NCBI GenBank assembly: GCA_004552615.1
Contig: SFNZ01000025.1
Span: 1-22,506, forward strand
From: Bacteroidales bacterium
GTDB taxonomy: Bacteria; Bacteroidota; Bacteroidia; Bacteroidales; UBA932
Direction of reading: 5' to 3'
DNA length: 22,506 bases
The notes under the pieces were generated by a model. It was given only the letters and a program-made list of their open reading frames with translations. It was not told where the DNA came from and ran no database searches. Positions within the stretch are counted from its first letter, which is position 1. Each line of letters starts with the position of its first letter. Both the position numbers and the translations under genes were made by a program. Positions 16,181 to 22,469 of the stretch are shown piece after piece.

Positions 16181-17656
16181 TCAGAAATTGGCGTAAATCG
16201 GGAGGCCTGCCGCATCGGACGGGGAGAGGAACATACCCTGTGCCTGCAGTGCAATCCATATAGCTGCAACAATCACGATTACGCACAATACAATTCCTCC
16301 TGAAGAGCATAAGCGGGAGAATCCGGCATTCCACGAAGAAGGCAGGAAATGCATCAAATAACCCGCTGCCATGAGTACGACTGCAGGAGCCGCATCTTTG
16401 GCGAAGCTGACAAGGGCACCGGTATTGAAATCAGTGAACATTGACCCGAGCATAGAGAACGCCTGGCCCGCGTCGGCAGCATTGAAGAACAGCCAGCCGA
16501 GGAGGACAATGTGGAATGTGATGAGTATGCCTCCCATCCTCTGAAGCGGGCTCCTCCCCTCTCCGGTCTTGTGGGCGCCGGGGAAAGCCGAAAGCCAGAG
16601 TTTGTGGAGCGACAGGGCAATGCCATGTAGCAGTCCCCAGATGACGAATGTGAAACCGATTCCGTGCCAGAGACCTCCGAGGAACATTGTCAATATCAGA
16701 TTGATATAAGTGCGGATCTTGCCCTTGCGGTTGCCACCGAGGGGGATGTACAGATACTCCCTCAGCCATGATGAGAGGGAAATGTGCCAGCGCCTCCAGA
16801 ACTCGGTGATGGTCGCGGACTTGTACGGGGCATCGAAATTCAGGGGCAGCCTGAAGCCCAACAGCAGGGAGATGCCGGTGGCCAGGTCGGTGTACCCGGA
16901 AAAATCGCAATATATCTGTATTGCAAATGCATATACTCCGAGAAGTGCCGTGGAACCTGCCGGCGCGGCTGATCCCGAGAATATCGGAGCAGTTATCAGC
17001 GCACCTACACATCTCGCTATTACACAATACTTTATTATTCCCCTTGCGATTAGCGCTGCCGCCTCGCCTATGTCCTCCCGGGTTATTACAATCCCGTCCC
17101 TTCCCATCTGCCGGATGAAATCATCATTCCTAACGAGCGGTCCGAGCGTCATTTTCGGGAAGAATGAGAGCAGGAGAAGGTAATCCGGGAAATATCCGAC
17201 CGGACTTATCCGGCCCCTGTATATATCCACGACATAGGAAACCGACTGGAACACCAGGAACGAGATTCCTGCAGGGATGAGAATACTACCGACCGAGATG
17301 GTTTCCTTGCCTGACAATACCTCTATAAGACCGGAGAAGAGCCCGGAGGCCTTGAAGAATACTAGAACCGCCACATCCACCGCCACGCAGACTGCCACGG
17401 GCCATTTTCTCCTGACACCTTCCTTGCCGACTACGGCCCTGCCGAGCATCCAGTCATTGAACGCCACTGCCACGAGCAGCAGGACGTACCATCCGCTCAG
17501 TTTCCAGTAGAATAATAGGGAGAATGCGAGCAGATACAGGTTGCGTGCCCGTCTCTTCCCGATCACGGCCACATATCCCATGAGCAGGATGAGGAACGCA
17601 ATCAGGAACCAGCCTGAAGCCAATGAAAACGAACCCGTATTCAGCAAGATATCCAT
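16181..17656 (-). CDS. MBOAT-family O-acyltransferase (AlgI/DltB/PatA-like)
   Basis: 491 residues with about eleven hydrophobic segments. Family landmarks are present: IPAGISFLVFQSVSYVVDIYRG (127-148), FFPKMTLGPLVR (165-176), QIYCDFSGYTDLATGISLLLGF (247-268), FWRRWHISLSSWLREYLYIPLGGNR (286-310, His291) and GLWHG with the proposed catalytic His331. Such proteins move acetyl groups from cytoplasmic acetyl-CoA across the inner membrane. An extracytoplasmic SGNH protein then places them on alginate, cellulose, peptidoglycan or another glycan. The gene directly upstream encodes such an SGNH protein, 14 bases away, which supports a two-part O-acetylation system. The acceptor is not shown. It is the last gene of the run, followed by a terminator-like hairpin. 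Confidence 0.93.
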   Translation of the reverse strand: MDILLNTGSFSLASGWFLIAFLILLMGYVAVIGKRRARNLYLLAFSLLFYWKLSGWYVLLLVAVAFNDWMLGRAVVGKEGVRRKWPVAVCVAVDVAVLVFFKASGLFSGLIEVLSGKETISVGSILIPAGISFLVFQSVSYVVDIYRGRISPVGYFPDYLLLLSFFPKMTLGPLVRNDDFIRQMGRDGIVITREDIGEAAALIARGIIKYCVIARCVGALITAPIFSGSAAPAGSTALLGVYAFAIQIYCDFSGYTDLATGISLLLGFRLPLNFDAPYKSATITEFWRRWHISLSSWLREYLYIPLGGNRKGKIRTYINLILTMFLGGLWHGIGFTFVIWGLLHGIALSLHKLWLSAFPGAHKTGEGRSPLQRMGGILITFHIVLLGWLFFNAADAGQAFSMLGSMFTDFNTGALVSFAKDAAPAVVLMAAGYLMHFLPSSWNAGFSRLCSSGGIVLCVIVIVAAIWIALQAQGMFLSPSDAAGLPIYANF

Positions 17657-17670
17657 AACACATCCGTCGT

Positions 17671-19245
17671 TTATAGCCCGGAAGCCGGGGCGAGTCCTGT
17701 CTGCAGCAGCATTTCCCTGCGCATCAGGGAGTCAAGCCCTTCAGAATGTACCGGAGCGAGCTCTTCGGCCCGTTTCCTGTCCCATGCCTCGAATACGCAT
17801 TGAAGCATTGCATCGTACATCTTCGATGCGAAAGCACGGCCTCCCCTGTAATTGATATGTGTATGGTCGGCGGACACCCATCCGTTCTCCACGAATCCGG
17901 ACATTCCTCCGAGAGACTCCATGGCCTTGTAAGTGTTCCAGAAGCATACTCCTGTCTTCTCGGCAACTTTCCGCTGGGCCTCCGTCAAGATTGACGCCGA
18001 TTCGAGAGGCCTGAATTCCTCGGCTCCCGGGTCCTTTATCCAGCGGTCGCTAACACCCATCACAAGCACTGCAGCATCAGGGAAACATTTTCGGATATAC
18101 GTCACTATGTCACCGAGCTGCTGCGCGTATTTTATATAAGAGGTCTTGCCGTCCTGGAGGATGTTCAGCCCATATTGCAATATCACCATGTCATAGTCCA
18201 CGAGCTCGTCCAACTGGCGGTTGAGCATGGCGCTGGCCCCGAAGATGGCCTGTCCGTTGTTGCTCCGGACAGAGAAATTGTCAATGCAGACTCCCGTGCA
18301 AGTAGCGATGCGGACTCCGTAACATATTGTTTCTCCGGACAATACCTCTATCGACACCTTGTCGGCCGCGGCCTGGAGCTCGACTGAATGCAGAAGCCCG
18401 TCAGCCGGGATGCGGAACGAGCATGTATCTGTTCCGTTCACTGTGACCGACACCTTGCTGTCGGACAATGAATAGAGATATATCACAGCCTGGTCAGCTC
18501 CGGGATTCTCCGTCTTGTCCTCCCATACGGTCCCTGCACCAGGGCCGCCACAGGCCATGTATCCGGATATCAGGAATTTGTCCCTGATTATTTCCGGAAC
18601 GGACTTCTGTTTCATGATGCTGTAAGACTGCCATCCGGAAGACAGGCGGGTAACGGATTTGTTATAAATCTTGAAAGGGATGTCCGCCGGGATGAATCCC
18701 ACTCCGGAACCCCCGAATGTGGCCTGCATCATTTTCCTCAGGTCGGAGGTAATGATGTCTCCCTCGATGAATGAATCCCCCATGAATGCAATCCTGACCG
18801 GTCGGCCGCCGAGCAATTTTGAACCGAGGCGGTCAAGGGCGGAAACGGCAGATGTATCATAATCTTCTATCGGAACGAAGCCCGGACGGCCCTCGAGACA
18901 CCATGATGAATCAGCCTTGATTTTTTTCCGCACTGTGGTGTCAGGAGCCTGCCTGCACCATGTATCCACTACCCGGACCTCATTCTCTGAAGTGTCAGCC
19001 ACGACGGTCTTCAACTGCTCGAACTGCTCTAGTTCCTTGTCAAGATTATTGATGTCAGCCTTGAATTCCGCAGGTGCGGATGCAGGGGCTAAAGTAGTGC
19101 TGCCGAACAGGTTGGTACGCTCGAATTCAAGGCCGGCGACGGTGAATGACGGAATCATCGCCATTGCCGCGACTCCGACCAAGACGCCTGCCGCCAGCAC
19201 GAGACTTGCAATGCCGGCTTTTTCTGAAATATAGTTGCGTGACAT
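17671..19245 (-). CDS. SGNH/GDSL hydrolase, PatB/Ape1-like O-acetyltransferase or esterase
   Basis: 524 residues with an N-terminal membrane anchor at about 10-38 (GIASLVLAAGVLVGVAAMAM) and a polar, coiled-coil-prone stretch at 60-85. SGNH block I is IAFMGDSFIEGD (Ser158). It is followed by ITSDLRKMMQATFGGSGVGFIP, which resembles the post-GDS helix and FG-G-GF loop of the bacterial PatB/Ape1 peptidoglycan acetylation proteins. A beta-rich insert (about 245-330) separates block I from block III (QYGLN, Asn361), as the CBM-like insert does in Ape1. The closing dyad is DHTH (Asp460, His463). The catalytic triad is therefore complete. Next to an MBOAT gene, transfer of acetyl groups to a periplasmic glycan is more likely than hydrolysis. 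The acceptor, peptidoglycan or an exported polysaccharide, is unproven. Confidence 0.83.
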   Translation of the reverse strand: MSRNYISEKAGIASLVLAAGVLVGVAAMAMIPSFTVAGLEFERTNLFGSTTLAPASAPAEFKADINNLDKELEQFEQLKTVVADTSENEVRVVDTWCRQAPDTTVRKKIKADSSWCLEGRPGFVPIEDYDTSAVSALDRLGSKLLGGRPVRIAFMGDSFIEGDIITSDLRKMMQATFGGSGVGFIPADIPFKIYNKSVTRLSSGWQSYSIMKQKSVPEIIRDKFLISGYMACGGPGAGTVWEDKTENPGADQAVIYLYSLSDSKVSVTVNGTDTCSFRIPADGLLHSVELQAAADKVSIEVLSGETICYGVRIATCTGVCIDNFSVRSNNGQAIFGASAMLNRQLDELVDYDMVILQYGLNILQDGKTSYIKYAQQLGDIVTYIRKCFPDAAVLVMGVSDRWIKDPGAEEFRPLESASILTEAQRKVAEKTGVCFWNTYKAMESLGGMSGFVENGWVSADHTHINYRGGRAFASKMYDAMLQCVFEAWDRKRAEELAPVHSEGLDSLMRREMLLQTGLAPASGL

Positions 19246-19253
19246 CCGGAAAT

Positions 19254-19733
19254 CTATCTGTCAAGATTGTCGAAAATGAAAGGCAGGACGTCATCCACCC
19301 TGCTGAATTTCAGGATTCTGCCTGAACTGCACAGGAGCACGCTCATGTCCGCTTTCGCAATATGCTGGTACTCGGCCATTACCTGGCGACATGCCCCGCA
19401 AGGCGAAGTTATGTCAGGGCAGATGCTGCCGTTCTGGGATCCGACTATGGCTATGCTCCTCATCGGCACTCCCGGATATGTGGAATTTGCGGCGAACATC
19501 GCCGTTCTCTCGGCGCAGAGGCCGGACGGAGATGCAGCATTTTCCTGATTTGCCCCTTTGATAATCAATCCGTTGCCGAGGCGGACAGCAGCTCCGACAT
19601 TGAAATTGGAATAAGGCGCATAAGAGCCCTCCAATGCTTTGACGGCGGCTTCGCATAGTTCCCTGTCCTCAGATTCGAGTTCCGCGAGAGAGCCGTACTC
19701 CAGATAATGTATTTGCAGAGTCTTTTCAGTCAT
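19254..19733 (-). CDS. cdd: Cytidine deaminase
   Basis: 159 residues, a length typical of the small tetrameric form. Zinc ligands and catalytic residues are intact: CAERTAMFAA (Cys73, Glu75) and PCGACRQVMAEY (Cys112, Cys115). APYSNFNVGAAV and GANQENAASPSGL supply the nucleoside-binding strands. It converts cytidine and deoxycytidine to uridine and deoxyuridine in pyrimidine salvage. The minus-strand frame stays open for another 270 codons upstream, but that part is antisense to mnmA. ATG 19733 (MTEKTLQIHYLEY) gives the normal N-terminus and has a TATCTTTG element 28 bases upstream. It stops 8 bases before the SGNH gene, so the three genes appear co-transcribed although functionally unrelated. 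Confidence 0.95.
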   Translation of the reverse strand: MTEKTLQIHYLEYGSLAELESEDRELCEAAVKALEGSYAPYSNFNVGAAVRLGNGLIIKGANQENAASPSGLCAERTAMFAANSTYPGVPMRSIAIVGSQNGSICPDITSPCGACRQVMAEYQHIAKADMSVLLCSSGRILKFSRVDDVLPFIFDNLDR

Positions 19734-19760
19734 ATTCACTTCACATATTGTGGAATATTC

Positions 19761-19768
19761 CAAAGATA
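19761..19768 (-). promoter_or_regulatory. -7 promoter element (TATCTTTG) for cdd operon
   Basis: Minus-strand TATCTTTG matches TAnnTTTG and lies 27 bases before the cdd start. No clear TTTG occurs 19-21 bases upstream. It is placed divergently to an identical element serving mnmA. Confidence 0.55.
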
Positions 19769-19789
19769 GCAATTTTCCTGTGATTTCAG

Positions 19790-19797
19790 TATCTTTG
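19790..19797 (+). promoter_or_regulatory. -7 promoter element (TATCTTTG) for mnmA
   Basis: TATCTTTG matches TAnnTTTG, 26 bases before the mnmA ATG. The -33 half is not distinct (AATTTTCC about 13 bases upstream). The same octamer faces the other way at 19761-19768. Confidence 0.55.
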
Positions 19798-19823
19798 CAC
19801 ATCATTTTAAATCTAAGCGCCAG

Positions 19824-21254
19824 ATGAAAGTTTGCATTGGTCTCTCCGGAGGAGTCGATTCGAGTGTCGCCGCCCTGCTGCTCAAGCAACAGGGATATGA
19901 CGTTTTCGCCATGTTCATGCAGAATTGGCACGATACGGAAGGCACCCTGCACGGTGACTGCGAATGGGAGGAAGACCGGTTCGTGGCCGAAATGGTCGCG
20001 AGGAAAATCGGTATCCCGTTCTATTTCATTGACTTGAGCAAGGAATACCGGCAGCGCGTGGTGGACTATATGTTCGATGAATACTCCAAGGGGCGCACCC
20101 CGAATCCGGACGTTCTGTGCAACAGGGAGATAAAGTTCGCCGCTTTTCTCGATGCAGCGCGAAAACTGGGAGCTGACATGGTGGCAACAGGGCATTATTG
20201 CCGCAAGGAAGAGGCCAGGGATGCCGAAGGCAATGTGCTCGTGCGCAACGGGAAGCCTGTCTACAGGATTCTCGCCGGGGCGGACCCGAACAAGGACCAG
20301 AGTTATTTCCTCTGCCAGCTGACTCAGGAGCAGCTTTCCATGGCAATGTTTCCAATCGGGGATATCTGCAAGCCAGAGGTCAGGAGGCTGGCCAAGGAGG
20401 CGGACCTGCCGTCCGCGGAGAAGAAGGATTCTCAGGGAATATGTTTTGTCGGCAAGGTTGACCTCCCGGTGTTCCTGCAGCAGAAGCTGAAGTCGGTGGA
20501 AGGTGATGTCGTGGAGGTCTATAACGCTTTCTATGAGGATAATGCGCATTATCGTTTCCTCAGGGAGACATTGTCCTCCATTCTTGCGGATGACTGGAAG
20601 GGAGAGCTTTCGATGATATCAGACTACATCTCGGACGACAAGGCCGCAAAGTCCGAGGCAGGTGAATATGAAGGCGGCTGCAGGTATGAGTCAGTTTATG
20701 ATCCGAAGAGGATCGGGGCATTGGATGACGATACTCTGATGAGGCTGTCAATGCCGGTGACATATGAAACAATCAAGTTCGAGACAGAGACCTATCGCTC
20801 CGGGAAAAAGCACGTGAAGAAGACCCGTTACAAGGCAAATCCATACGGGGCCGTCATCGGCCGGCATGAAGGGGCGCAGTTCTACACTATCGGACAGAGG
20901 AAAGGGCTGAACATCGGCGGTCACAAGGAGTCGTTGTTCGTGATATCGACTGACATTGAGCAGAATATCATATATGTAGGTGAAGGACATCATCACCGCG
21001 GGCTTTCGAGGAGTTGCCTGAGAGTGGCTCCTGAGGAGATTCACTGGATCCGTGAGGATCTTGCTCTCGGAGTCGGAGAGAGCAGGAGATGCCGTGTGAG
21101 GATACGTTACAGGCAGCCTCTGCAGGATGCGGTGCTGATAATGCGTCGGAACGGGCTGTTCATTCTTTTCGAGGAGCCGCAGCGCGGAATAACTCCGGGA
21201 CAATTTGCCGTCTGGTACGACAGGGACGAAATGCTTGGATCAGGGGTGATATAG
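19824..21254 (+). CDS. mnmA: tRNA-specific 2-thiouridylase MnmA with an inserted domain
   Basis: 476 residues against about 370 in most bacteria. The PP-loop SGGVDSS is at 8-14, NPDVLCNREIKF holds the catalytic Cys99, DKDQSYFL-like DQSYFL is at 158-163, and DSQGICFVG holds the second Cys207. FYTIGQRKGL and the C-terminal beta barrel (GITPGQFAVWY) follow. The enzyme activates uridine 34 of Lys, Glu and Gln tRNAs with ATP and inserts sulfur passed on as persulfide, giving s2U. All catalytic parts are intact. The extra length sits as one block at about residues 232-338, between KLKSVEGDVVEV and YGAVIGRHEGAQFYTIG. There the usual chain runs directly from PGEIV to G-H-G. The insert is acidic and then basic (SGKKHVKKTRYK). 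Its role is unknown and it does not disturb conserved sites. Confidence 0.95.
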   Translation: MKVCIGLSGGVDSSVAALLLKQQGYDVFAMFMQNWHDTEGTLHGDCEWEEDRFVAEMVARKIGIPFYFIDLSKEYRQRVVDYMFDEYSKGRTPNPDVLCNREIKFAAFLDAARKLGADMVATGHYCRKEEARDAEGNVLVRNGKPVYRILAGADPNKDQSYFLCQLTQEQLSMAMFPIGDICKPEVRRLAKEADLPSAEKKDSQGICFVGKVDLPVFLQQKLKSVEGDVVEVYNAFYEDNAHYRFLRETLSSILADDWKGELSMISDYISDDKAAKSEAGEYEGGCRYESVYDPKRIGALDDDTLMRLSMPVTYETIKFETETYRSGKKHVKKTRYKANPYGAVIGRHEGAQFYTIGQRKGLNIGGHKESLFVISTDIEQNIIYVGEGHHHRGLSRSCLRVAPEEIHWIREDLALGVGESRRCRVRIRYRQPLQDAVLIMRRNGLFILFEEPQRGITPGQFAVWYDRDEMLGSGVI

Positions 21255-21282
21255 TTTTCGGAGAAGAGAACAGTTCAGGCAT

Positions 21283-21316
21283 AAAAAAAAGGCCTTAATG
21301 AATAAGGACCTTTTTA
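21283..21316. terminator. Bidirectional terminator between mnmA and the small RNA
   Basis: GGCCTTA and TAAGG-CC (21291-21310, one bulged A, loop ATGAA) form a hairpin with T5 on the plus side (21311-21315) and A8 (T8 for the minus strand) at 21283-21290. It would stop mnmA transcription rightward and the small-RNA transcript leftward, the latter with a stronger U tract. Confidence 0.82.
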
Positions 21317-21426
21317 AACCGTTGAGTAATGACGCGTCACGCGCAAAAACTCACACTAACCACATAATTAATAACACTAAAACTAATAACCAACGAGTTG
21401 TATGTGAGAGAACCCCATCATCAACT
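21283..21426 (-). ncRNA. Candidate small RNA of about 140 nt, unassigned family
   Basis: A promoter at the right (TTTG, 19 bp, TAACTTTG) and a terminator with eight T at the left define a minus-strand transcript starting near 21426. No open frame of any length starts after it. The 5' end forms a hairpin: CGAGTTG (21428-21422) pairs with CAACTCG (21400-21394). Its loop contains CTCACA (21408-21403), which is complementary to TGTGAG at 21355-21350, so a pseudoknot or alternative fold is possible. A small CGCG-TGA-CGCG hairpin follows at 21343-21333. The boundaries depend on an estimated start about 6 bases after the -7 box. It could belong to a known family such as 6S RNA or a Bacteroidales-specific motif, which cannot be decided by eye. 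An attenuated leader is less likely because nothing in the same direction follows. Confidence 0.6.
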
Positions 21427-21431
21427 CGATG

Positions 21432-21462
21432 CAAAGTTACTGCTTTTATAATTAACTGCAAA
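21432..21462 (-). promoter_or_regulatory. Consensus Bacteroidota promoter (TTTG-N19-TAACTTTG)
   Basis: On the minus strand TTTG (21462-21459) is followed after exactly 19 bases by TAACTTTG (21439-21432). With the ssrA-distal methyltransferase promoter it is the best consensus promoter in the window. It reads leftward into the candidate small RNA and no protein gene. Confidence 0.75.
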
Positions 21463-21800
21463 TATTTTCTATCATTTTTTCACAATATTTTTCTATAGTC
21501 ACGCTTATAATATTGTATTTCAATTACTTAAAACGTAATTAAAATTCTTGATATTTTGTATAAATTTTCTGAATATCAGCATAAAACGTTTATAGAACGC
21601 ATTAGGCGCGGATTTCCCGAACAGCGACTATGTTCATACATTATAATTTGTTACAATAATTTGATTTTTAGTTAAGATTTAACACTTTTGAAATAATTTT
21701 CGGAACGAAATCTAATTTTCTTCGATTTGAAATTGCATATTCATTGAACAGATACGAAACAAAAGCACGTATAATACGGAATGAAATAAGAGAAAAATAA
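21463..21800. other. AT-rich gene-free stretch upstream of ssrA
   Basis: Roughly 340 bases of clearly AT-richer sequence than the surrounding genes, with no credible frame, RNA signature or repeat that I can support. It separates the small-RNA promoter from the ssrA promoter. Short frames that overlap it are interrupted or antisense to tmRNA. Confidence 0.6.
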
Positions 21801-21802
21801 TT

Positions 21803-21831
21803 CTTGCAATCGGGAAAAAATACTATCTTTG
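21803..21831 (+). promoter_or_regulatory. ssrA promoter (CTTG-N17-TATCTTTG)
   Basis: TATCTTTG at 21824-21831 matches TAnnTTTG and ends nine bases before the first G of tmRNA at 21840. A TTG (21804-21806) lies 17 bases upstream, slightly closer than the usual 19-21. Confidence 0.72.
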
Positions 21832-21839
21832 CAAAGTTC

Positions 21840-22234
21840 GGGGATGTTTTGGTTTTGACAGCATTGACTCCGGATGGTAAGCATGTCGTGCGCGTGGCGC
21901 GTCAGCACGTTAATCCCGATGGCCGTAAATTCAGTTGCTAACAACAACGTTGCACTCGCTGCGTAATCAACCAGGTTGATCACCTTAATCAGGCCGCCAA
22001 GGCTGCGGCACTGACGAGTATCCCGCAGGCTTTAGGCCGGTTATGTCCTGAACACGGGGTATCATTCAAACCGGATGCACGGAGGGACTCCTTTAAACTC
22101 CGCCAAGCCCCAAAGGATAAGCCCCGGTCAGCCCGCCTTCCGGCATTCCGGGAACGAAAACCAAAGGCAGGCTAAGCATGTAGAAAGCCACCTGGTACGG
22201 TGTTTGGACGGCGGTTCGAGTCCGCCCATCTCCA
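21840..22234 (+). ncRNA. ssrA: tmRNA (transfer-messenger RNA)
   Basis: The 5' end GGGGATG (21840-21846) pairs with CATCTCC (22227-22233) to form the seven-base acceptor stem, with A22234 as discriminator. CCA is not encoded (CTG follows). The T arm is GGCGG-TTCGAGT-CCGCC. TAAGCATGTAGAAAG near 22180 is the conserved segment before it. The tag frame begins at GCT 21937 and ends at TAA 21964-21966, reading ANNNVALAA. tmRNA charged with alanine rescues stalled ribosomes and tags the nascent protein for proteolysis, with the terminal ALAA as the protease signal. The molecule is one-piece and about 395 nt, with pseudoknot-rich sequence between the tag and the tRNA-like end. The 3' portion is a common site for integrase insertion. 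Confidence 0.97.
21937..21966 (+). other. tmRNA proteolysis-tag reading frame (ANNNVALAA)
   Basis: Resume codon GCT follows CAGTT, comparable to UAGUC before the resume codon in E. coli. It encodes Ala-Asn-Asn-Asn-Val-Ala-Leu-Ala-Ala and then TAA. The end ALAA is the usual ClpXP-type signal. The aromatic Tyr common before it (as in NNYALAA) is replaced by Val. Confidence 0.8.
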
Positions 22235-22237
22235 CTG

Positions 22238-22272
22238 AAAATGCCTCTCAGATATCCTGAGAGGCATTTTTT
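22238..22272 (+). terminator. ssrA terminator
   Basis: AAAATGCCTCTCAG (22238-22251) and CTGAGAGGCATTTT (22257-22270) form an uninterrupted 14-base stem with loop ATATC, followed by further T. It begins four bases after the mature tmRNA end, so it is a strong intrinsic terminator. Confidence 0.92.
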
Positions 22273-22278
22273 CAAATC

Positions 22279-22302
22279 GTACCCCATTTTGTACCCCATT
22301 TT
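22279..22302. repeat. Two tandem copies of GTACCCCATTTT
   Basis: GTACCCCATTTT occurs at 22279-22290 and again at 22291-22302 without a gap. Position just outside ssrA suggests arm-type binding sites of a tyrosine integrase, but no integrase lies in the window and this role is inferred. Confidence 0.7.
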
Positions 22303-22417
22303 TTAGGGAGATTTCGGACTCGAACTTAAGTGAATTTGTATGGAGTTGAGTGGAGGGAAAAGCGCAAATTCTTGCCACAATTAAGCAAAAATTCTTCGCC
22401 ACGATCTCACGCCAAAA

Positions 22418-22449
22418 TTTGGATCAACGGTATTTTTTCCCTAAATTTG
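22418..22449 (+). promoter_or_regulatory. Consensus promoter (TTTG-N20-TAAATTTG) before the methyltransferase
   Basis: TTTG at 22418-22421 and TAAATTTG at 22442-22449 are separated by 20 bases, close to the phylum consensus. Transcription would begin around 22456, giving a leader of about 14 bases before the GTG at 22470. Confidence 0.68.
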
Positions 22450-22469
22450 CAAACATTTTTCAAAAAAGA

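Larger units (their letters stand above)
22215..22302. other. Candidate attachment region of an element integrated at ssrA
   Basis: It covers the T arm and acceptor 3' strand of tmRNA, the terminator and the tandem GTACCCCATTTT repeats. The tmRNA 3' end is a frequent target of tyrosine integrases, and the next gene looks like a DNA methyltransferase, typical island cargo. The other junction and the integrase would be to the right, outside the window, so this is a proposal only. Confidence 0.4.

Noticed and set aside
19734..20549. Long N-terminal extension of the cytidine deaminase frame on the minus strand
   Set aside because: It is antisense to mnmA and resembles no protein; the real N-terminus is at ATG 19733.
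21298..21498. 66-codon frame after mnmA
   Set aside because: It begins within the terminator hairpin and overlaps the opposite small-RNA promoter; the composition is low-complexity Asn/Thr with no family resemblance.
22075..22260. Plus-strand 61-codon frame inside ssrA
   Set aside because: It lies entirely within the structured RNA and its terminator; the true coding part of tmRNA is only the tag at 21937-21966.
22093..22299. Minus-strand small protein over the 3' half of ssrA
   Set aside because: It is a well-known type of false gene, antisense to the tRNA-like end of tmRNA.
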